From Leishmania martiniquensis (Eukaryota > Euglenozoa > Kinetoplastea > Trypanosomatida > Trypanosomatidae), in NCBI RefSeq assembly GCF_017916325.1, contig NC_090145.1, positions 5,001 to 69,000 on the forward strand: 64,000 bases of DNA. Direction: 5' to 3'. Every line of letters begins with the position of its first letter. The first letter of the stretch is position 1. Shown piece after piece: positions 42,595-53,500 of this stretch. Made by a program: the position numbers and the translations under genes. The notes under the pieces are model-generated. The model was given only the letters and a program-made list of their open reading frames with translations, was not told the origin of the DNA and made no database searches.

Positions 42595-43836
42595 ATGATT
42601 CAGCTGGGAAATCTTTACATTCCGTGGTCGGTCTTCACGCTCGCGGAGCTGCGTGCTGGCCTTTGCCAAATCGTGCTCCTTATTCTTTGGGGCGCCCTGC
42701 TGGGTCCACTTCTCCGCCGCGGCGTTGCTGGGGGTGTCTTCTTAGCCGGCTACACAGCTGGCATGTTCTTCTTCCAACGGCGCCTCGCCTCCGGCTTTCC
42801 AGTGCGTTTCTTTTCCCTACGTGCGTGGCGGTCTTCACCGGAGAACTTTAGAAAGACGTCGTTGTTCCTCAAGAATCTCAAGCGGAAGACGACACCTGTC
42901 GCCGGTGTTTCCGCGGAGGGCTTCAGCGCGCGCCCAGTTGCGGTGATGACTGGGGGAGAGCGTGGAATCGGCGAACAGGTCGCGGGCCAGCTTCTGCGCG
43001 AGGGCGTCGATGTCATCTTGTGCTGCCCATTCGAAGCTGAAGCACTGCGCACAATCTCGAAGCTGGAGGCGTGCATTCCAGACTCGCGGATACGCTTCGT
43101 GAAGCTGAATCTCAATGATGAGGAAAGTGTGCGTCAAAGCGCGGAGGCAGTGCTCTCCATGACGCCGCGGATCGACCTACTCATCAACAACGCCGGCCTG
43201 GCTAACCCGCTGTCGTACAAGCTGAATAAGCGTGGTTACGAGGTGGTACTGTCGATTAACTTTCTTGGGCACGTGCTCTTTACGGAGCTTTTACTGGAGC
43301 GGGTGAAGGCAAGTGGCCCCTCGCGCATTGTCAATGTGGCATCGCTCCTGCACCTCAACGCGTGCGTGCCAGGCCCCTGCAACACAGCACTCGATGCCAT
43401 GGCCGCCAACTGCGACCCCGCGTCACCTTACCACACGCATAACTACAGTCTGTCCAAGTTGCTTCTTGTGTGCTACACCCGCGATTTGGCACGGCGTCTC
43501 CACGGAACGGACACCGTGGCGGCAGTACTGCACCCTGGTGTGGTGCTCACGGACATCTACGCTTTTGGCACCGTCTTGTTGAGGATCTTCTTGCGGACAG
43601 TCTTCAAGTTTCCAGGTGAGGGTGCCGAGGTGGTCCTTTACTGCGCCTTGGCGGGCAATATTCGCAGCGGGTCCTTCTACGCGGATTGCACGGAGTACGA
43701 CAGCCTTCTCTCTCCGCTTGCTGTCGATGATGCGCACAACGCACGCCTAAGGCGCGTGCTGCTGCGCTACTTCGGGCTAGACGGCTCCGAGCCGACCGGT
43801 AAACTGCTGCCGGGGGTTGTACAGTCGACACCCTAG
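42595..43836 (+). CDS. Short-chain dehydrogenase/reductase, membrane-anchored
   Basis: A 413-residue NAD(P)-dependent oxidoreductase of the retinol-dehydrogenase-like SDR group. The Rossmann fold starts near 114. The cofactor motif TGGERGIG is at 119-126, NNAG at 198-201, the catalytic Ser at 250 (NVAS), and the YxxxK pair Tyr284/Lys288 (YSLSK); a PG motif at 314-315 is followed by TDIY. All catalytic residues are intact. Hydrophobic segments at about 24-40 and 44-60 precede the domain, so the enzyme is probably anchored in the ER or another membrane. The substrate is unknown; lipids, sterols or retinoid-like aldehydes are typical of this group. The longest frame begins at GTG 42586; the first ATG at 42595 is used. 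Confidence 0.88.
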   Translation: MIQLGNLYIPWSVFTLAELRAGLCQIVLLILWGALLGPLLRRGVAGGVFLAGYTAGMFFFQRRLASGFPVRFFSLRAWRSSPENFRKTSLFLKNLKRKTTPVAGVSAEGFSARPVAVMTGGERGIGEQVAGQLLREGVDVILCCPFEAEALRTISKLEACIPDSRIRFVKLNLNDEESVRQSAEAVLSMTPRIDLLINNAGLANPLSYKLNKRGYEVVLSINFLGHVLFTELLLERVKASGPSRIVNVASLLHLNACVPGPCNTALDAMAANCDPASPYHTHNYSLSKLLLVCYTRDLARRLHGTDTVAAVLHPGVVLTDIYAFGTVLLRIFLRTVFKFPGEGAEVVLYCALAGNIRSGSFYADCTEYDSLLSPLAVDDAHNARLRRVLLRYFGLDGSEPTGKLLPGVVQSTP

Positions 43837-45063
43837 TGGGGCTGCATGTGAATCTTCGACTCAGTGGATCTGGCGGCCGTGATGTGCGCATTGGAGGCGC
43901 TCCATTCAAGCTTTCGCAGTCTGCCCTCCACTTCTCACCACACTGAGCAGAGAAGTGTGTATTGGCGTGGGATGGCGAGAACACACAAAAGAAATGCGCC
44001 GTATGAACCTTTTGCTGATCGGACTTGCAGTCATTACGGTGCGTGAGGATTGAGGCGATGACAAACCTAACGTGGTGCTTTCCTCCTACCCTGCTTCTGT
44101 CTCGCTTCTTTTATTCCCCTCCCCCTCCTCATTTTACCTTGCCCCGGTGAAACCCATGTGCATATACGTACTCGCCTACTACTACCACCACCACGCCCTA
44201 TTGAGTTGCTGAGTATTCTTTTTTTTTTATTCTTTTTTTGTGTGTGTTCGGTGCTCTCGTGATTTTTGGCCATGGCCCTGAATGGACTCTTCCATCGCTT
44301 CCCAGACCAAGCTATGCTCACCTCATCACTTCTATCCTCTCTCTGTCCGCGGGACGGGAGGGACCGCCGTTGTGGATGGGTAAAGATGGGGTGTCAATGG
44401 GCGACCGAACAAGGACGGGCGCAGCTTGTTGTCATACCTGTCTTTCTCTCGCCCTGAAAGCGTACTGGGCGTGGGCATGGACACTGAGCAGCTAACCTTG
44501 GTCGACGCTGGGAAGCAGTACACGCACACACACACACACACACAGACAAAAAAGTACACGTGCGCGTGAGGTCACTTACCGACGCAAAGGGAGCTAGAAA
44601 TGCCATGGACAGAGTGTGCCGCATGGCCTCGTCGGCAATGAGCGCACGGTAGCGAATTCGAGCGTAGAGGGCTTACTTTTCGGCGACGTATTGCGCCGTT
44701 CCCTCGCTTTCCTGCGTGATGTGTCACTTAGCTCTCGACAAAGCAGCCGCATGCGCCCGCTCGATTCTCGGCTGTGCAGATATTCTTTTGTGTCTTCCGT
44801 CTCTCCCTCTCTCTCGCCCACTGCCTCCATTACCTGCAATCAACCTGCTCGGCTGTGCGCTCTTACGGAGGGAGGGGGAGTGGACGGAGATGCGGTGGCC
44901 ACACTGTGCTTACTGTTCTGTTCTCACCCATATCTCACGCTGCGTGGGCACTGCCCTTCGGGAACGGAATCCGATTCATCACCGAAAAATATATTCATAG
45001 GCACACAACAAACTCACACAACCTTTCATCACCTCCCTTTGTTTTTCTCTTTATCCCTAAATC
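43837..45063. other. Intergenic, dehydrogenase to Nopp140-like gene
   Basis: No gene in 1.2 kb. It contains long T runs (about 44217-44240) and a CA microsatellite at 44525-44544. A polypyrimidine tract at about 45024-45058 runs up to the next ATG with no AG in between, so the splice site of the next gene must lie further upstream. Confidence 0.6.
44525..44544. repeat. CA dinucleotide microsatellite
   Basis: Ten uninterrupted CA units in a spacer. Confidence 0.9.
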
Positions 45064-45810
45064 ATGTCTCGCGCGATCGATCATCTTGTGGCGGAGTACC
45101 TTGCTGAGGAGCACCCGAAGGTGGCGAAGGCGCTGCGGAAGGATGTGCCGTCGACAGCGCCACCGTCTTGGTTTCCATTCGGCAAGAAAAGCCTGCAGGA
45201 GATTGTAATGACGTATCGTACGCCAAAGACTCCCAGCGCGGCGGTGGAGAACGGCACCCGCTCGGACGGTGGGCAGGATGTGCAGCACCCGATGCAAAAG
45301 GCTGCGAGGACGCTGTCACCGAAGCCGCCGCAGCAGCTGGCCGACAAGAGAGCGCCGATCGCCGACAGTGACAGTGATGACGAGTCGGCGAGGAAGCCGG
45401 TGGCCAAGAAGACATCTCCGAAGCTCACTCCAAAGAAGACGGCTGTGGAGAGTAGCAGCGACGACGAGCCTGTGCGAAGGAACTCGACGGGGGGTAAAGC
45501 GCTGGCGCGGAAGGCGGCGAAAGTGGAGCCGGCGGGTGCGGTGCGCCGCCCGCCTCATCACCTCAACGAGGACGGCACCTTCCGTCGTTTTCAGCGCATT
45601 GACCCAATGAAGGTGACATTCGAAGCCGATGCCTTGCGGGACAACCGCCCCGGTGAGGAGCACCTCGTGCTGCGTCAGAACCAGGAGATGATGCGAACCA
45701 AGGGTAAGGGCTTCAACAAGCTGAAGCAGAAGAACAAGGGCAAGTTCTACGGCGCTGGCGTCGACCTTAGCGTGCGCGCCTACCAATTCCCCGACAGCGA
45801 TGACGATTAG
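45064..45810 (+). CDS. Nopp140/SRP40-like nucleolar protein
   Basis: A 248-residue acidic/basic protein with the SRP40 C-terminal domain found in Nopp140 nucleolar chaperones, which assist snoRNP function and Pol I transcription. The domain covers about 168-245: TFRRFQRIDPMKVTFEADAL, then KGKGFNKLKQKNKGKFYGAG and a strand (LSVRAYQF) before the acidic end. The N terminus (SRAIDHLVAEYLAEEHPKVA) resembles a LisH dimerisation helix, also seen in Nopp140. The middle is a low-complexity region with two Ser/Asp/Glu clusters (DSDSDDES, SSSDDE) set among Lys/Ala/Pro, good casein kinase 2 targets. It is much shorter than animal Nopp140 because only two acidic repeats are present. Two Nopp140-type proteins are known from trypanosomes. 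Confidence 0.82.
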   Translation: MSRAIDHLVAEYLAEEHPKVAKALRKDVPSTAPPSWFPFGKKSLQEIVMTYRTPKTPSAAVENGTRSDGGQDVQHPMQKAARTLSPKPPQQLADKRAPIADSDSDDESARKPVAKKTSPKLTPKKTAVESSSDDEPVRRNSTGGKALARKAAKVEPAGAVRRPPHHLNEDGTFRRFQRIDPMKVTFEADALRDNRPGEEHLVLRQNQEMMRTKGKGFNKLKQKNKGKFYGAGVDLSVRAYQFPDSDDD

Positions 45811-46907
45811 GGGGTTGTTCGCAAGTGGCGTTCGGTGCACGAGAAAGACGCGGACAAGTGAGGAAAGAGCCGAGAGGGGTGGGTGGGGTGTGACGCTGCT
45901 GCTTGGACAGTGCCGCTCACGCGTGCTGTCGTGACGCTGCTCTGTCTGCCTGCATGCAGAGCGTGGAAGTATCGAGGGAGCAAGTGCGCATGTGCGTTTG
46001 GCCAGCTCTGCCCCTCGTGCTCTCGGTCTTCTTCACCTGTGTAAGGACGGCTTCGTCTTCAGCTTCGCTGCCCCACACCGTCCCCGTGTCTTTTACCACT
46101 GCTTGACAACTGCACCAGCCCTCTAACTGGAGCGCGTCCACCGCTTTTCTCTCTTTGCCCCCCGCCCCGCCCCGCCTCGATTAACTTGCCCCCGAATGCC
46201 GGTAATCCTCTTCCAGTGTGAGGGGCAAACATACAAAAGGATGAAAGCACGAACGAGCGCTGCTGCTGAGGGTGTCGCCGCTGGTGGTACAGTGGCAAGG
46301 TGGAGCAGTCGTGGCGCTGCGTCTGCGCTTGGACGCGTGCGGCCGGCTGCTGAATAGGCCGATCCTCACGAATGTATCTCTGCCTTGCCCCCCGGCAGAC
46401 AGCGGCTGCACGGGACATGAATGCTCACCTTCCCATCTGATGTGCTCGTGGGGCACTGTGGACGTCTCCTCAGGCATTGCCTGTTACTTGTCTGCTTTTG
46501 CGAGCTTTTGGTGGTCTGCTTGGCGTACCACGGACACGCCCAGCCACGAGGCACACCGCCATGCTGCGTCGACGTACTTCTGCTATTGGAGCTTCTTCCT
46601 CCCGCACCTTTTCTCCTTCGCTGGCCGAGTCACCCTACCTCTGCGCACCCTTTTGCTGCGTGTCTTCAACGATGTGTCGCCCGCTGTCTTTACACCCACA
46701 CACCACTGCCCGCACGCACGTCCCGACCCTCTCTGCTTCCTCGCCTCTTGCAGCCTCTGCCCAACCTGACAGCTTGACGCTCTAGTGGCCGCGGCGACCA
46801 AGTCATTGCGTCTCCCCGCTTTCCACGCGCATCCGCCCGCCAACGTGGACGGATTATCCGTCTTCTGCGGGTGCCCGCGCATACGCGCGTACAAGCGCAA
46901 GTGGATT
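45811..46907. other. Intergenic, Nopp140-like to CIAO1
   Basis: A spacer of 1.1 kb without a supported gene. Pyrimidine-rich stretches at about 46580-46780 lie upstream of CIAO1. The CIAO1 frame is open to 46785, but it starts with GTG there and the sequence before the first ATG is probably leader. Confidence 0.55.
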
Positions 46908-48101
46908 ATGGCGATGGAAGGGATGGGTACGGTGGACGGCTCGACGCCGGCGACAGCGGCGCCTCTGCTGCTGCCCAGCAGTGCACCGCAAGGTGTGCAG
47001 GTACAGAAAACAGCGACGCTCAACGGCCACAAAGATCGTGTCTGGTGCGTGCGCTGGTGCCCCACGGCCCCTGTGCTCGCCTCGTGCTCGGGTGACGCCA
47101 CTGTGAAGCTTTGGGGCCGAAGAGGGTCTGTTGAAAAGGGTAGCGAGGTGTGGGTGTGCATCAGCTCTTTGGAGGGCGAGCATAGCCGCACCGTTCGCCA
47201 CATCAGCTGGAGTCCTAGCGGTGAGTACATTTCCTGCGCGTCCTTTGATCACACAGCTACTGTCTGGCGGCGCAAAGGCGACGACCATGAGTACGGCTTC
47301 GAGATCGAGGGCGTTCTGGACGGGCACGAGAGCGAAGTGAAGTGTGTCGAGTGGGCGACTGACAGCATGCTCGTCACGAGCTCGCGCGATCACACGGCGT
47401 GGATTTGGGAGCGCGTGGGTGAAGGCGAATACGAATGCGGAGGTGTCTTGACGGGACACGTGCAGGACGTGAAGCACTGCCAGTTTGTGCTGCCTCAAAA
47501 CGATGGCGATGTACCACTGGTCGTGACGTGCGGGTACGACGACACGATCAAGGTGTGGGCGGAAGGGCACTATCAGGATGACTGGCAGTGTGTGCAGACG
47601 ATGACGGCGCATGAGGCGACCGTCTGGGCCACAGCCCTCCAGAAGCTCGAGTTGCCTATGGAGTTGGTCAGATCATCGCACGCCGATCGGGCCCCCCTGC
47701 CCCAGCCACTGCTTTGCAGCTGCTCCGACGATCTATCCATCATCTTCTGGATGCGAAATGCCGAGGGGAAGTTCGTGGAAGCGGCGCGCTACTCGGGCTT
47801 TGCGGAGCGCTCAATATTTGACGTCGATTGGGCACCCCAAAACGCACCAGTGGTGGCGTGCGCCAGCGGTGACAACAGCTTTTCGCTGTTGGGTGTCTAC
47901 GAGGATGCAGCTGGTGTGCACACCTGTACGCTGGCGCGCGTCGCAGATGCTCACTTGGCCGATGTCAACAGCGTGGGTTTCGCTTTTCAAGGGACCCTCA
48001 CAGCGTGTAACACGGAGGGTGGAAAGACAGGCGTGCTGCTGGCCACAGGCGGCGATGACAACGTGATCCACGTGTGGACGGTGTCCGCGGAGATTGCGTG
48101 A
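46908..48101 (+). CDS. CIAO1: CIAO1/Cia1, WD40 subunit of the Fe-S targeting complex
   Basis: A 397-residue seven-bladed WD40 propeller. With MMS19 and CIAO2B it forms the complex that hands 4Fe-4S clusters to cytosolic and nuclear proteins. Repeats can be read in order: LNGHKDRVWCVRW to ATVKLWG (39-69), the CIAO1-type HSRTVRHISWSPSGEYI to TATVW (92-120), LDGHESEVKCVEW to HTAWIW (137-167), LTGHVQDVKHCQF to TIKVW (181-217), MTAHEATVWATAL to SIIFW (232-281), a divergent sixth blade (about 300-330) and AHLADVNSVGF to NVIHVW (348-390). The RTVRHISWSP-SFDHTATVW repeat is characteristic of CIAO1 and separates it from other propellers. The start is the first ATG, 46908; residues 1-34 are an Ala/Pro-rich leader. 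The MMS19 gene lies upstream in the same unit. Confidence 0.9.
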   Translation: MAMEGMGTVDGSTPATAAPLLLPSSAPQGVQVQKTATLNGHKDRVWCVRWCPTAPVLASCSGDATVKLWGRRGSVEKGSEVWVCISSLEGEHSRTVRHISWSPSGEYISCASFDHTATVWRRKGDDHEYGFEIEGVLDGHESEVKCVEWATDSMLVTSSRDHTAWIWERVGEGEYECGGVLTGHVQDVKHCQFVLPQNDGDVPLVVTCGYDDTIKVWAEGHYQDDWQCVQTMTAHEATVWATALQKLELPMELVRSSHADRAPLPQPLLCSCSDDLSIIFWMRNAEGKFVEAARYSGFAERSIFDVDWAPQNAPVVACASGDNSFSLLGVYEDAAGVHTCTLARVADAHLADVNSVGFAFQGTLTACNTEGGKTGVLLATGGDDNVIHVWTVSAEIA

Positions 48102-49384
48102 GTAAGCCGAAGATAACAGCGAAGAAAAACAAGAAGCGGGAAAGAGAAACGCACTCGGAATCGAGAGAGAGAGAACGACAAGAGAAGAGCTGTGTGCCGT
48201 CGGTGCGGGCTCCGCATGTGACTGCCTCTCTGCATCTTCCTGCTATCTTTCCTAGACTTCTGGTTGCCGCAGCAGCTCCTCTCATGCCATGCGCAAATGA
48301 AGCGCAACTCGCGTGCGCCGGCGTGACGATCACTGTGCTGTACTGCTTTTCTGTGGCGTATATCTCTCCTCATATCGTTTTCCCCCTTTTCTCTGCCCTT
48401 TACCCTTCGCACGCATCGGCATGAGCACTTGTGACAGCCGCCCACGGCGTTTACGTGCCAACTTCGACTGCTTCACGCAAGTGACAAGAAGCGCGGCTTT
48501 CCGTCGCCATCTTCCACATCTGCCTTCCACTCACTCTCTCTTTTTTTTAGGCTTCACTCCTTCAGGTGAGGCTTCACGTCACGCGACATCTTCGCCACTC
48601 ACATTTGCCAAACTGCCACCGTCCTGGGTAGCAGCTTTGGCGCCCTTTGTCTGCCACTGAAAACAATTCTTCCGTTTCCTGTAACTCTTCCCCCCCCCAC
48701 CTTGTGCTGTTCTATCTACAAGCCATCGCTGTCTACTCCTCACTGTCGCAACCCGCTGCCCTCCGCCTTGCCTCCATCGCATGCTCGCCCACAAACGTTC
48801 ACAAGCAGCTATCCTTTCCATCATCGACGTTCCCCATCACCGTACCGCTCTATCACTCTTCCGTCACTTGAGTCGCTCCTTTTCGCTTCATAGACACAGT
48901 TGGCTTTACGACATTTATTATTTCACCTTCCTCCTCCTCCACCCCATCTGCCGCTCTGGTGTCTGTCCGACTTACCGTCTCGCTTCACCCCATTAGTATT
49001 ATACGCGGCCTCCCCACGCGCAGACACCACACACTGACACAGACAAACACCGACGTACACGCACACACGCGCGTCCTTTCAGCCACACGCGAATCAACTC
49101 TTTCCTCATAGATCTCTGTATCAGAGCGCCATCAAGTCTTTCTATACATCGCTGTCCTGCTTCACGTTGACTGTGCACGTTTGCACGAAGAGGCACGCGC
49201 GAGAGCAGAGTCGCCGCTCCCCAATTATTAAGCACTGCAAGTGAACTTGTCGGCCTACGGACTCCGCTCCTGCGCTGCTCTCCAGGGAGTACATTCTGTG
49301 CTTCGGCACCATCCAGCACAGAAATTCAGCTTCCATCCCTTCACAACTTGCATAGACACCCGCACGCAAGGGCGTCCATCAAAA
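48102..49384. other. Intergenic, CIAO1 to PSP1-domain gene
   Basis: No gene in 1.3 kb. The sequence is strongly C/T-rich between about 48330 and 48990. The frame of the next gene is open to a GTG at 49241, but coding bias starts at the ATG at 49385. Confidence 0.6.
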
Positions 49385-50521
49385 ATGTTCTGTGCTTCTC
49401 CGCTGGCGGACTGTACCCGCGACACCATCCAGGCCATGAACCAGTTGAGCGTCCTTTCGCACATCGTCTCGGCGACAAAGTCCGTCAAGATGAAGCAGCA
49501 CAACCCGTACGCCAGTAAGCTGCTTGCCCCGGAGGATTCCGTGGAGTTCAACAGCATGCTCAACTCCCCACTCTCCGCCCGCCAGTCCCCGCTGAACTGG
49601 GAGGCGCGGGCATTCGACCCGTCGGTAATGTACAGCAATGTCAGCACGCCGTATTTGACGCAGTCTCTTGGCAGCGTGTCGATGGACCCGCAGGTGCGGC
49701 GGCCCCTCTTCGGCGACAGCCCGGGTGTTCTCATGGGCAATTCCCCCTCGGACACGCCCGCGGAGGTTGCCGCCGGCCGCGCGCAGGTTCCCATGGCTAC
49801 GGTGACGCAAAGTTCTGTGACGGCGTCGCCGAAAAAGGCCCTGGGGAAGGTGTACGTTGGCGGCCGCCCCGTTGTGGTGCCGCGGTATGACAACGAGGTG
49901 ACGGTGCAGATGCGCCACAGCGAGGCCACCTTTGTCATACCCGACATCCTCAGCCTCATGGCGTTGGAAGACGAGACGCGGGACTTGGTGGGGCTGCCGG
50001 TCATTGTCGAGGGCGACCGAGGTGAGGACTTTGGCGTGATTAGCGGCATGGCCAAGGCAGAGGCTGCGGCGGTGATAGCCGCGCCCTCACCGAAGACGGA
50101 GGAAGAGGCAGCCGCCAAGGCGCCCCCCACTGGCGTCGCTAAGCCTCTCCTCAAAGTGCTCCGGGTCGCCTCCTCATTGGAGCTGCAGAATAGCGAGGCA
50201 TTGCTACAGCGTGAGGCCGAGGCCCTTGAGTACTGCCAGGCTTGCCTGAAGGAAGTGCAGCTGTCGGTACCCATCGCGATCGAAGGCGTCGTCTTCCAGT
50301 TCGACCGCAAGAAGCTGACCGTCCGCTATACGAGCGACGCCTACGTCGACTTCAACGATCTCACTCGCATGCTGCACAAGAAGTATAACTGCCGCATCTG
50401 GATGGACCAGCTGAACCGCGACACCGTTCACAGCACGGAGAAACGCGGCCGCCGTGGCGAGCACAATGGGAGGAAGAGCAACCCGCACCACAAGGGTGCA
50501 CTACGGCGCCGTGAGCACTAG
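49385..50521 (+). CDS. PSP1 C-terminal domain protein
   Basis: A 378-residue protein with the PSP1 C-terminal domain at about 200-342. VIVEGDRGEDFGVI is its first strand pair. LEYCQACLKEVQLSVPIAIE, then VFQFDRKKLTVRYTSDAYVD and FNDLTRMLHKKYNCRIWM, match the typical pattern (Cys-x-x-x-hydrophobic, Gln-Phe-Asp-Arg-x-Lys-Leu-Thr, Val-Asp-Phe, Arg-Ile-Trp-Met). An Ala/Glu-rich insert (residues 223-252) splits the domain. The N-terminal 200 residues are low in structure and rich in Ser-Pro pairs (NSPLSARQSPL, GDSPGVLMGNSPSDTP), likely phosphorylation sites. The C terminus is basic (HKGALRRREH). Trypanosomatids carry several PSP1-domain proteins, and some have been found in RNA-binding complexes; an RNA-related role is inferred. 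Confidence 0.85.
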   Translation: MFCASPLADCTRDTIQAMNQLSVLSHIVSATKSVKMKQHNPYASKLLAPEDSVEFNSMLNSPLSARQSPLNWEARAFDPSVMYSNVSTPYLTQSLGSVSMDPQVRRPLFGDSPGVLMGNSPSDTPAEVAAGRAQVPMATVTQSSVTASPKKALGKVYVGGRPVVVPRYDNEVTVQMRHSEATFVIPDILSLMALEDETRDLVGLPVIVEGDRGEDFGVISGMAKAEAAAVIAAPSPKTEEEAAAKAPPTGVAKPLLKVLRVASSLELQNSEALLQREAEALEYCQACLKEVQLSVPIAIEGVVFQFDRKKLTVRYTSDAYVDFNDLTRMLHKKYNCRIWMDQLNRDTVHSTEKRGRRGEHNGRKSNPHHKGALRRREH

Positions 50522-53500
50522 TGAGAGGTCACGCCGATGAGAAGCAGGAGGGGGGTTAACGGTGTAGGTTGTCAGTGGCTCATGCGAAAAAGCAATGCAG
50601 TTCGCGTCGGCGCAGCGATGCGCGAGTCTCTTCCCCTTTGCGTGTCTCACATGCAGCGCTGTGACGCCCCGGCATCTTGATGCATTCTCCTTCCTGCGCT
50701 CACTTCCCCCGGTGGGGCGCACGCCTCGATTGCTGTGCGGCCTGTTCGATCCGCGGAAGGCAATCAACGCAAGCCGAAGTCTCCCCCATCGCTTACCGCT
50801 GTCGTTATTGTCGTCAGCGGCAAGGGTGTCGACGGCGCCGGGTGTATCTCGCGTTTCGTTCTCTGTTTTTTTCTTCTCCTCCGTGGGTGTTGTTCTGTGC
50901 TGCTCTGCTCTTTTTGCTTTCCGCACCGTCTCTTACCCTCTTTTCCTCTCCTGCGCTCTTCCGTCTCTATACACCGCTGCTGACCCTTCCCGACCTTTAT
51001 CCCTCGCGCGCCCCCACTTTCTCCCCTTCTTCTCATTCTGTTTAGCCTTCTGCTGATTTCATGTGCGGAAGGGGTCGTCGTTTTAATTCTAACATGCGCA
51101 CTCTCTTCCTCCCTCTTTGCCTTCGACAGTAGACCTGTTTTGCGCTCTCTTTCTCTCTCTCGCCCCCACTGACAAGCTCTCTGTGTGCGCATGCCTCCCC
51201 CGCACTCATTGTTCGCCTCCCTTCTTGTGGATGTCTAAGACGCTTGCTTGCGTGCGAACATATTGCTCTATGCTGTGTGTGTGTGTGTTGATGCTACGGA
51301 CGGTGGCGTACCTTGCTGAATCTCCCTCTCCTTCCTCTTCTGCGCGCATGTAGCCACGAGAAAGAGCTCGCAAACAGCACACTTCTATTTCGGCCGTTGT
51401 CTTTCCGTTTTCGCCTTCGCTTTTTTTTTTCTCGTCGTGTGTGTCTGTGCACGCGCCATCCCTTTTCACCCGCTTCTTTTTCTTCCACTTTATTCCTGTT
51501 ATGGGGGTGGAATCAGAGAAGCGCGCAAGTCAATGTGCTTCACTTGCGTTCGTTTGCGGCCCGCGTGCACAGTTGAATGCGTATCACTGGTGAGCCTGCG
51601 CTGGCTCTGGGGTGGCAGTTGGGCGAGGGAGCGTCTTTACTCATATCCGCCCAAAGCGCGCACGGCACATCTGTGTGCGTCTCTTTCCCTCTGAGCGGCC
51701 TCACCTGCATGCGCGCGCACACACGTGCACCTTTGCTGTTGGTATTTTTTGTTGTTCGAACTGTTTCCTTTGTCTGTGCATGTGACGCGCCTGAACACCT
51801 CAAATGCTCTCAGCGCTTGCGTGCGTGTTTCCTGCGTCTGTGCCTTTCATAGATCTGTGCTTTTCCTCCCTCCTTCCCCTGCTTCCCCCCACCTCGCCAC
51901 GACCACTCATCATAGTCGTCTCATTAATTCATTTCTGTCATGTGCCATCGCTTCCCCCCTCTCCGCTCTATGTTACGCTCATGTCGCAGTCGTTACACCC
52001 TTTTCTTCCTCTTTGAGGGGAATACCGCGTCAAGTCTATGCTCCCTGCCACCCCAGTCTTTTCCTGTTCACAGGCTTTCTCCTTAGAAGTGACCGCGACG
52101 TGCAACATCAACGACGGAGGGCGCTAGGAATGCTTACGAGGCACACTGAGCCACTGCAGATGTGAAGCTCCTGTCCACGCCACAGCCCCTCAACTTATGC
52201 ACAGACAGAAACACACACACACTCACATGCACAATTCATAGAATAGCGCCGATAGCGTTTTTTTTTGTGTGTGCCGCTTTTCTGTTTTTCTTTTTTTTTT
52301 CGGTCCGCTGGAGCTCAACTTTTCCATGCATCTTTTTCTTTGGCAGGGACCGATGGAGGATGCTTCCCCTCTTCCTGCACTGCTTTTATCTGTGCACTGG
52401 TACAGTACAGCCTCGCAGTGCGCCTCTTTCCTGGCGCACGGTCCCTTTCTCTCTCCATGCGTTGACGCCGCTTCGACGAATCGCTCCTGCCTTTTTTTGT
52501 AAGGTTTCCCTTTCAGCCCCTTCTCTTCACTCTCTGTCTCTCTCTCCTCCTCCTTTTGCCGGTCACGCGTGTGCGTCAGTGGGCTGATGGACGGGTGCGC
52601 CTCTTCGGCTCTCTTTGATGTTATTTTTTGCTCTGGTTTCCCCTTTAGACGTTGGAGTGCGCGTGTGCATGTCTACCTGTGTGCGTGCTGTACCCTCGCC
52701 AGTGTGCAGCACGAACCTCATTCATGGCGATAGCGAGACGCACCCAGAAATATGCGCGCATACACCCTCGCACTCACACAGAGGAAAAAATCAGAGAGAG
52801 GGATAAGTTGTCAATCAACGCTCGCTTGTGGCTCACTCGTCTCTCTCGCTCACAATTGCCTCGTTGCGTTACGAAGGCTAACGCCCCCATCAGATGTACA
52901 GGTATATGATACAGAAAACTGCGCGAACATGCATTCACTCGCACGGACCAGCACAGGAGGACACACAGGCGCTCAGTCACTCAGGCGTCGCCCTCCCTCT
53001 CCACGCGCACTGACAAAGACGTCGTGGCGCGTCACGTCTGCCTCCTCGCCCCTTGCGCGTACGCAGTCGCCGGTGCTCTTAACATGACGACGCCATGTAT
53101 ATTACTGTTTCTCTTTCTTATTTCAGGGATCTCGCTTCTACCCGTTGACAGCTGTAATCGCTATCACCATGCGCGCAACGTGAACCTAACGCATGCCTCG
53201 AGCAACGCAGCTGCTGTGCCTGAGCGCGTTTGTCCGTTGGATCGCTGACTGCGCGCTCTCTCGCTCTCTTTGGGCCTATCGGACTGTCCCTTACGCCCCC
53301 CTCTTCCCCACCCCTTTGCCCTTGTTTCCTGCGTGGACGTGCATTCGTCTGGGTGCGTACGGGCCTCCCGCCTCGAGTGAGGCGAGGTACCGCGAGTGGT
53401 TCTCTTCAACGTTTGTAGCACCCTTCGTGCAACGGAGGCGATGCCCCGAGCGAGCCTCTCTTCGCCTTGCTCCTTTCCTCCCCCGCACACACCCGTACGT

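Noticed and set aside
46785..46907. N-terminal extension of CIAO1 from GTG 46785
   Set aside because: Starts with GTG, has no ATG and weak coding bias; the first ATG is 46908.
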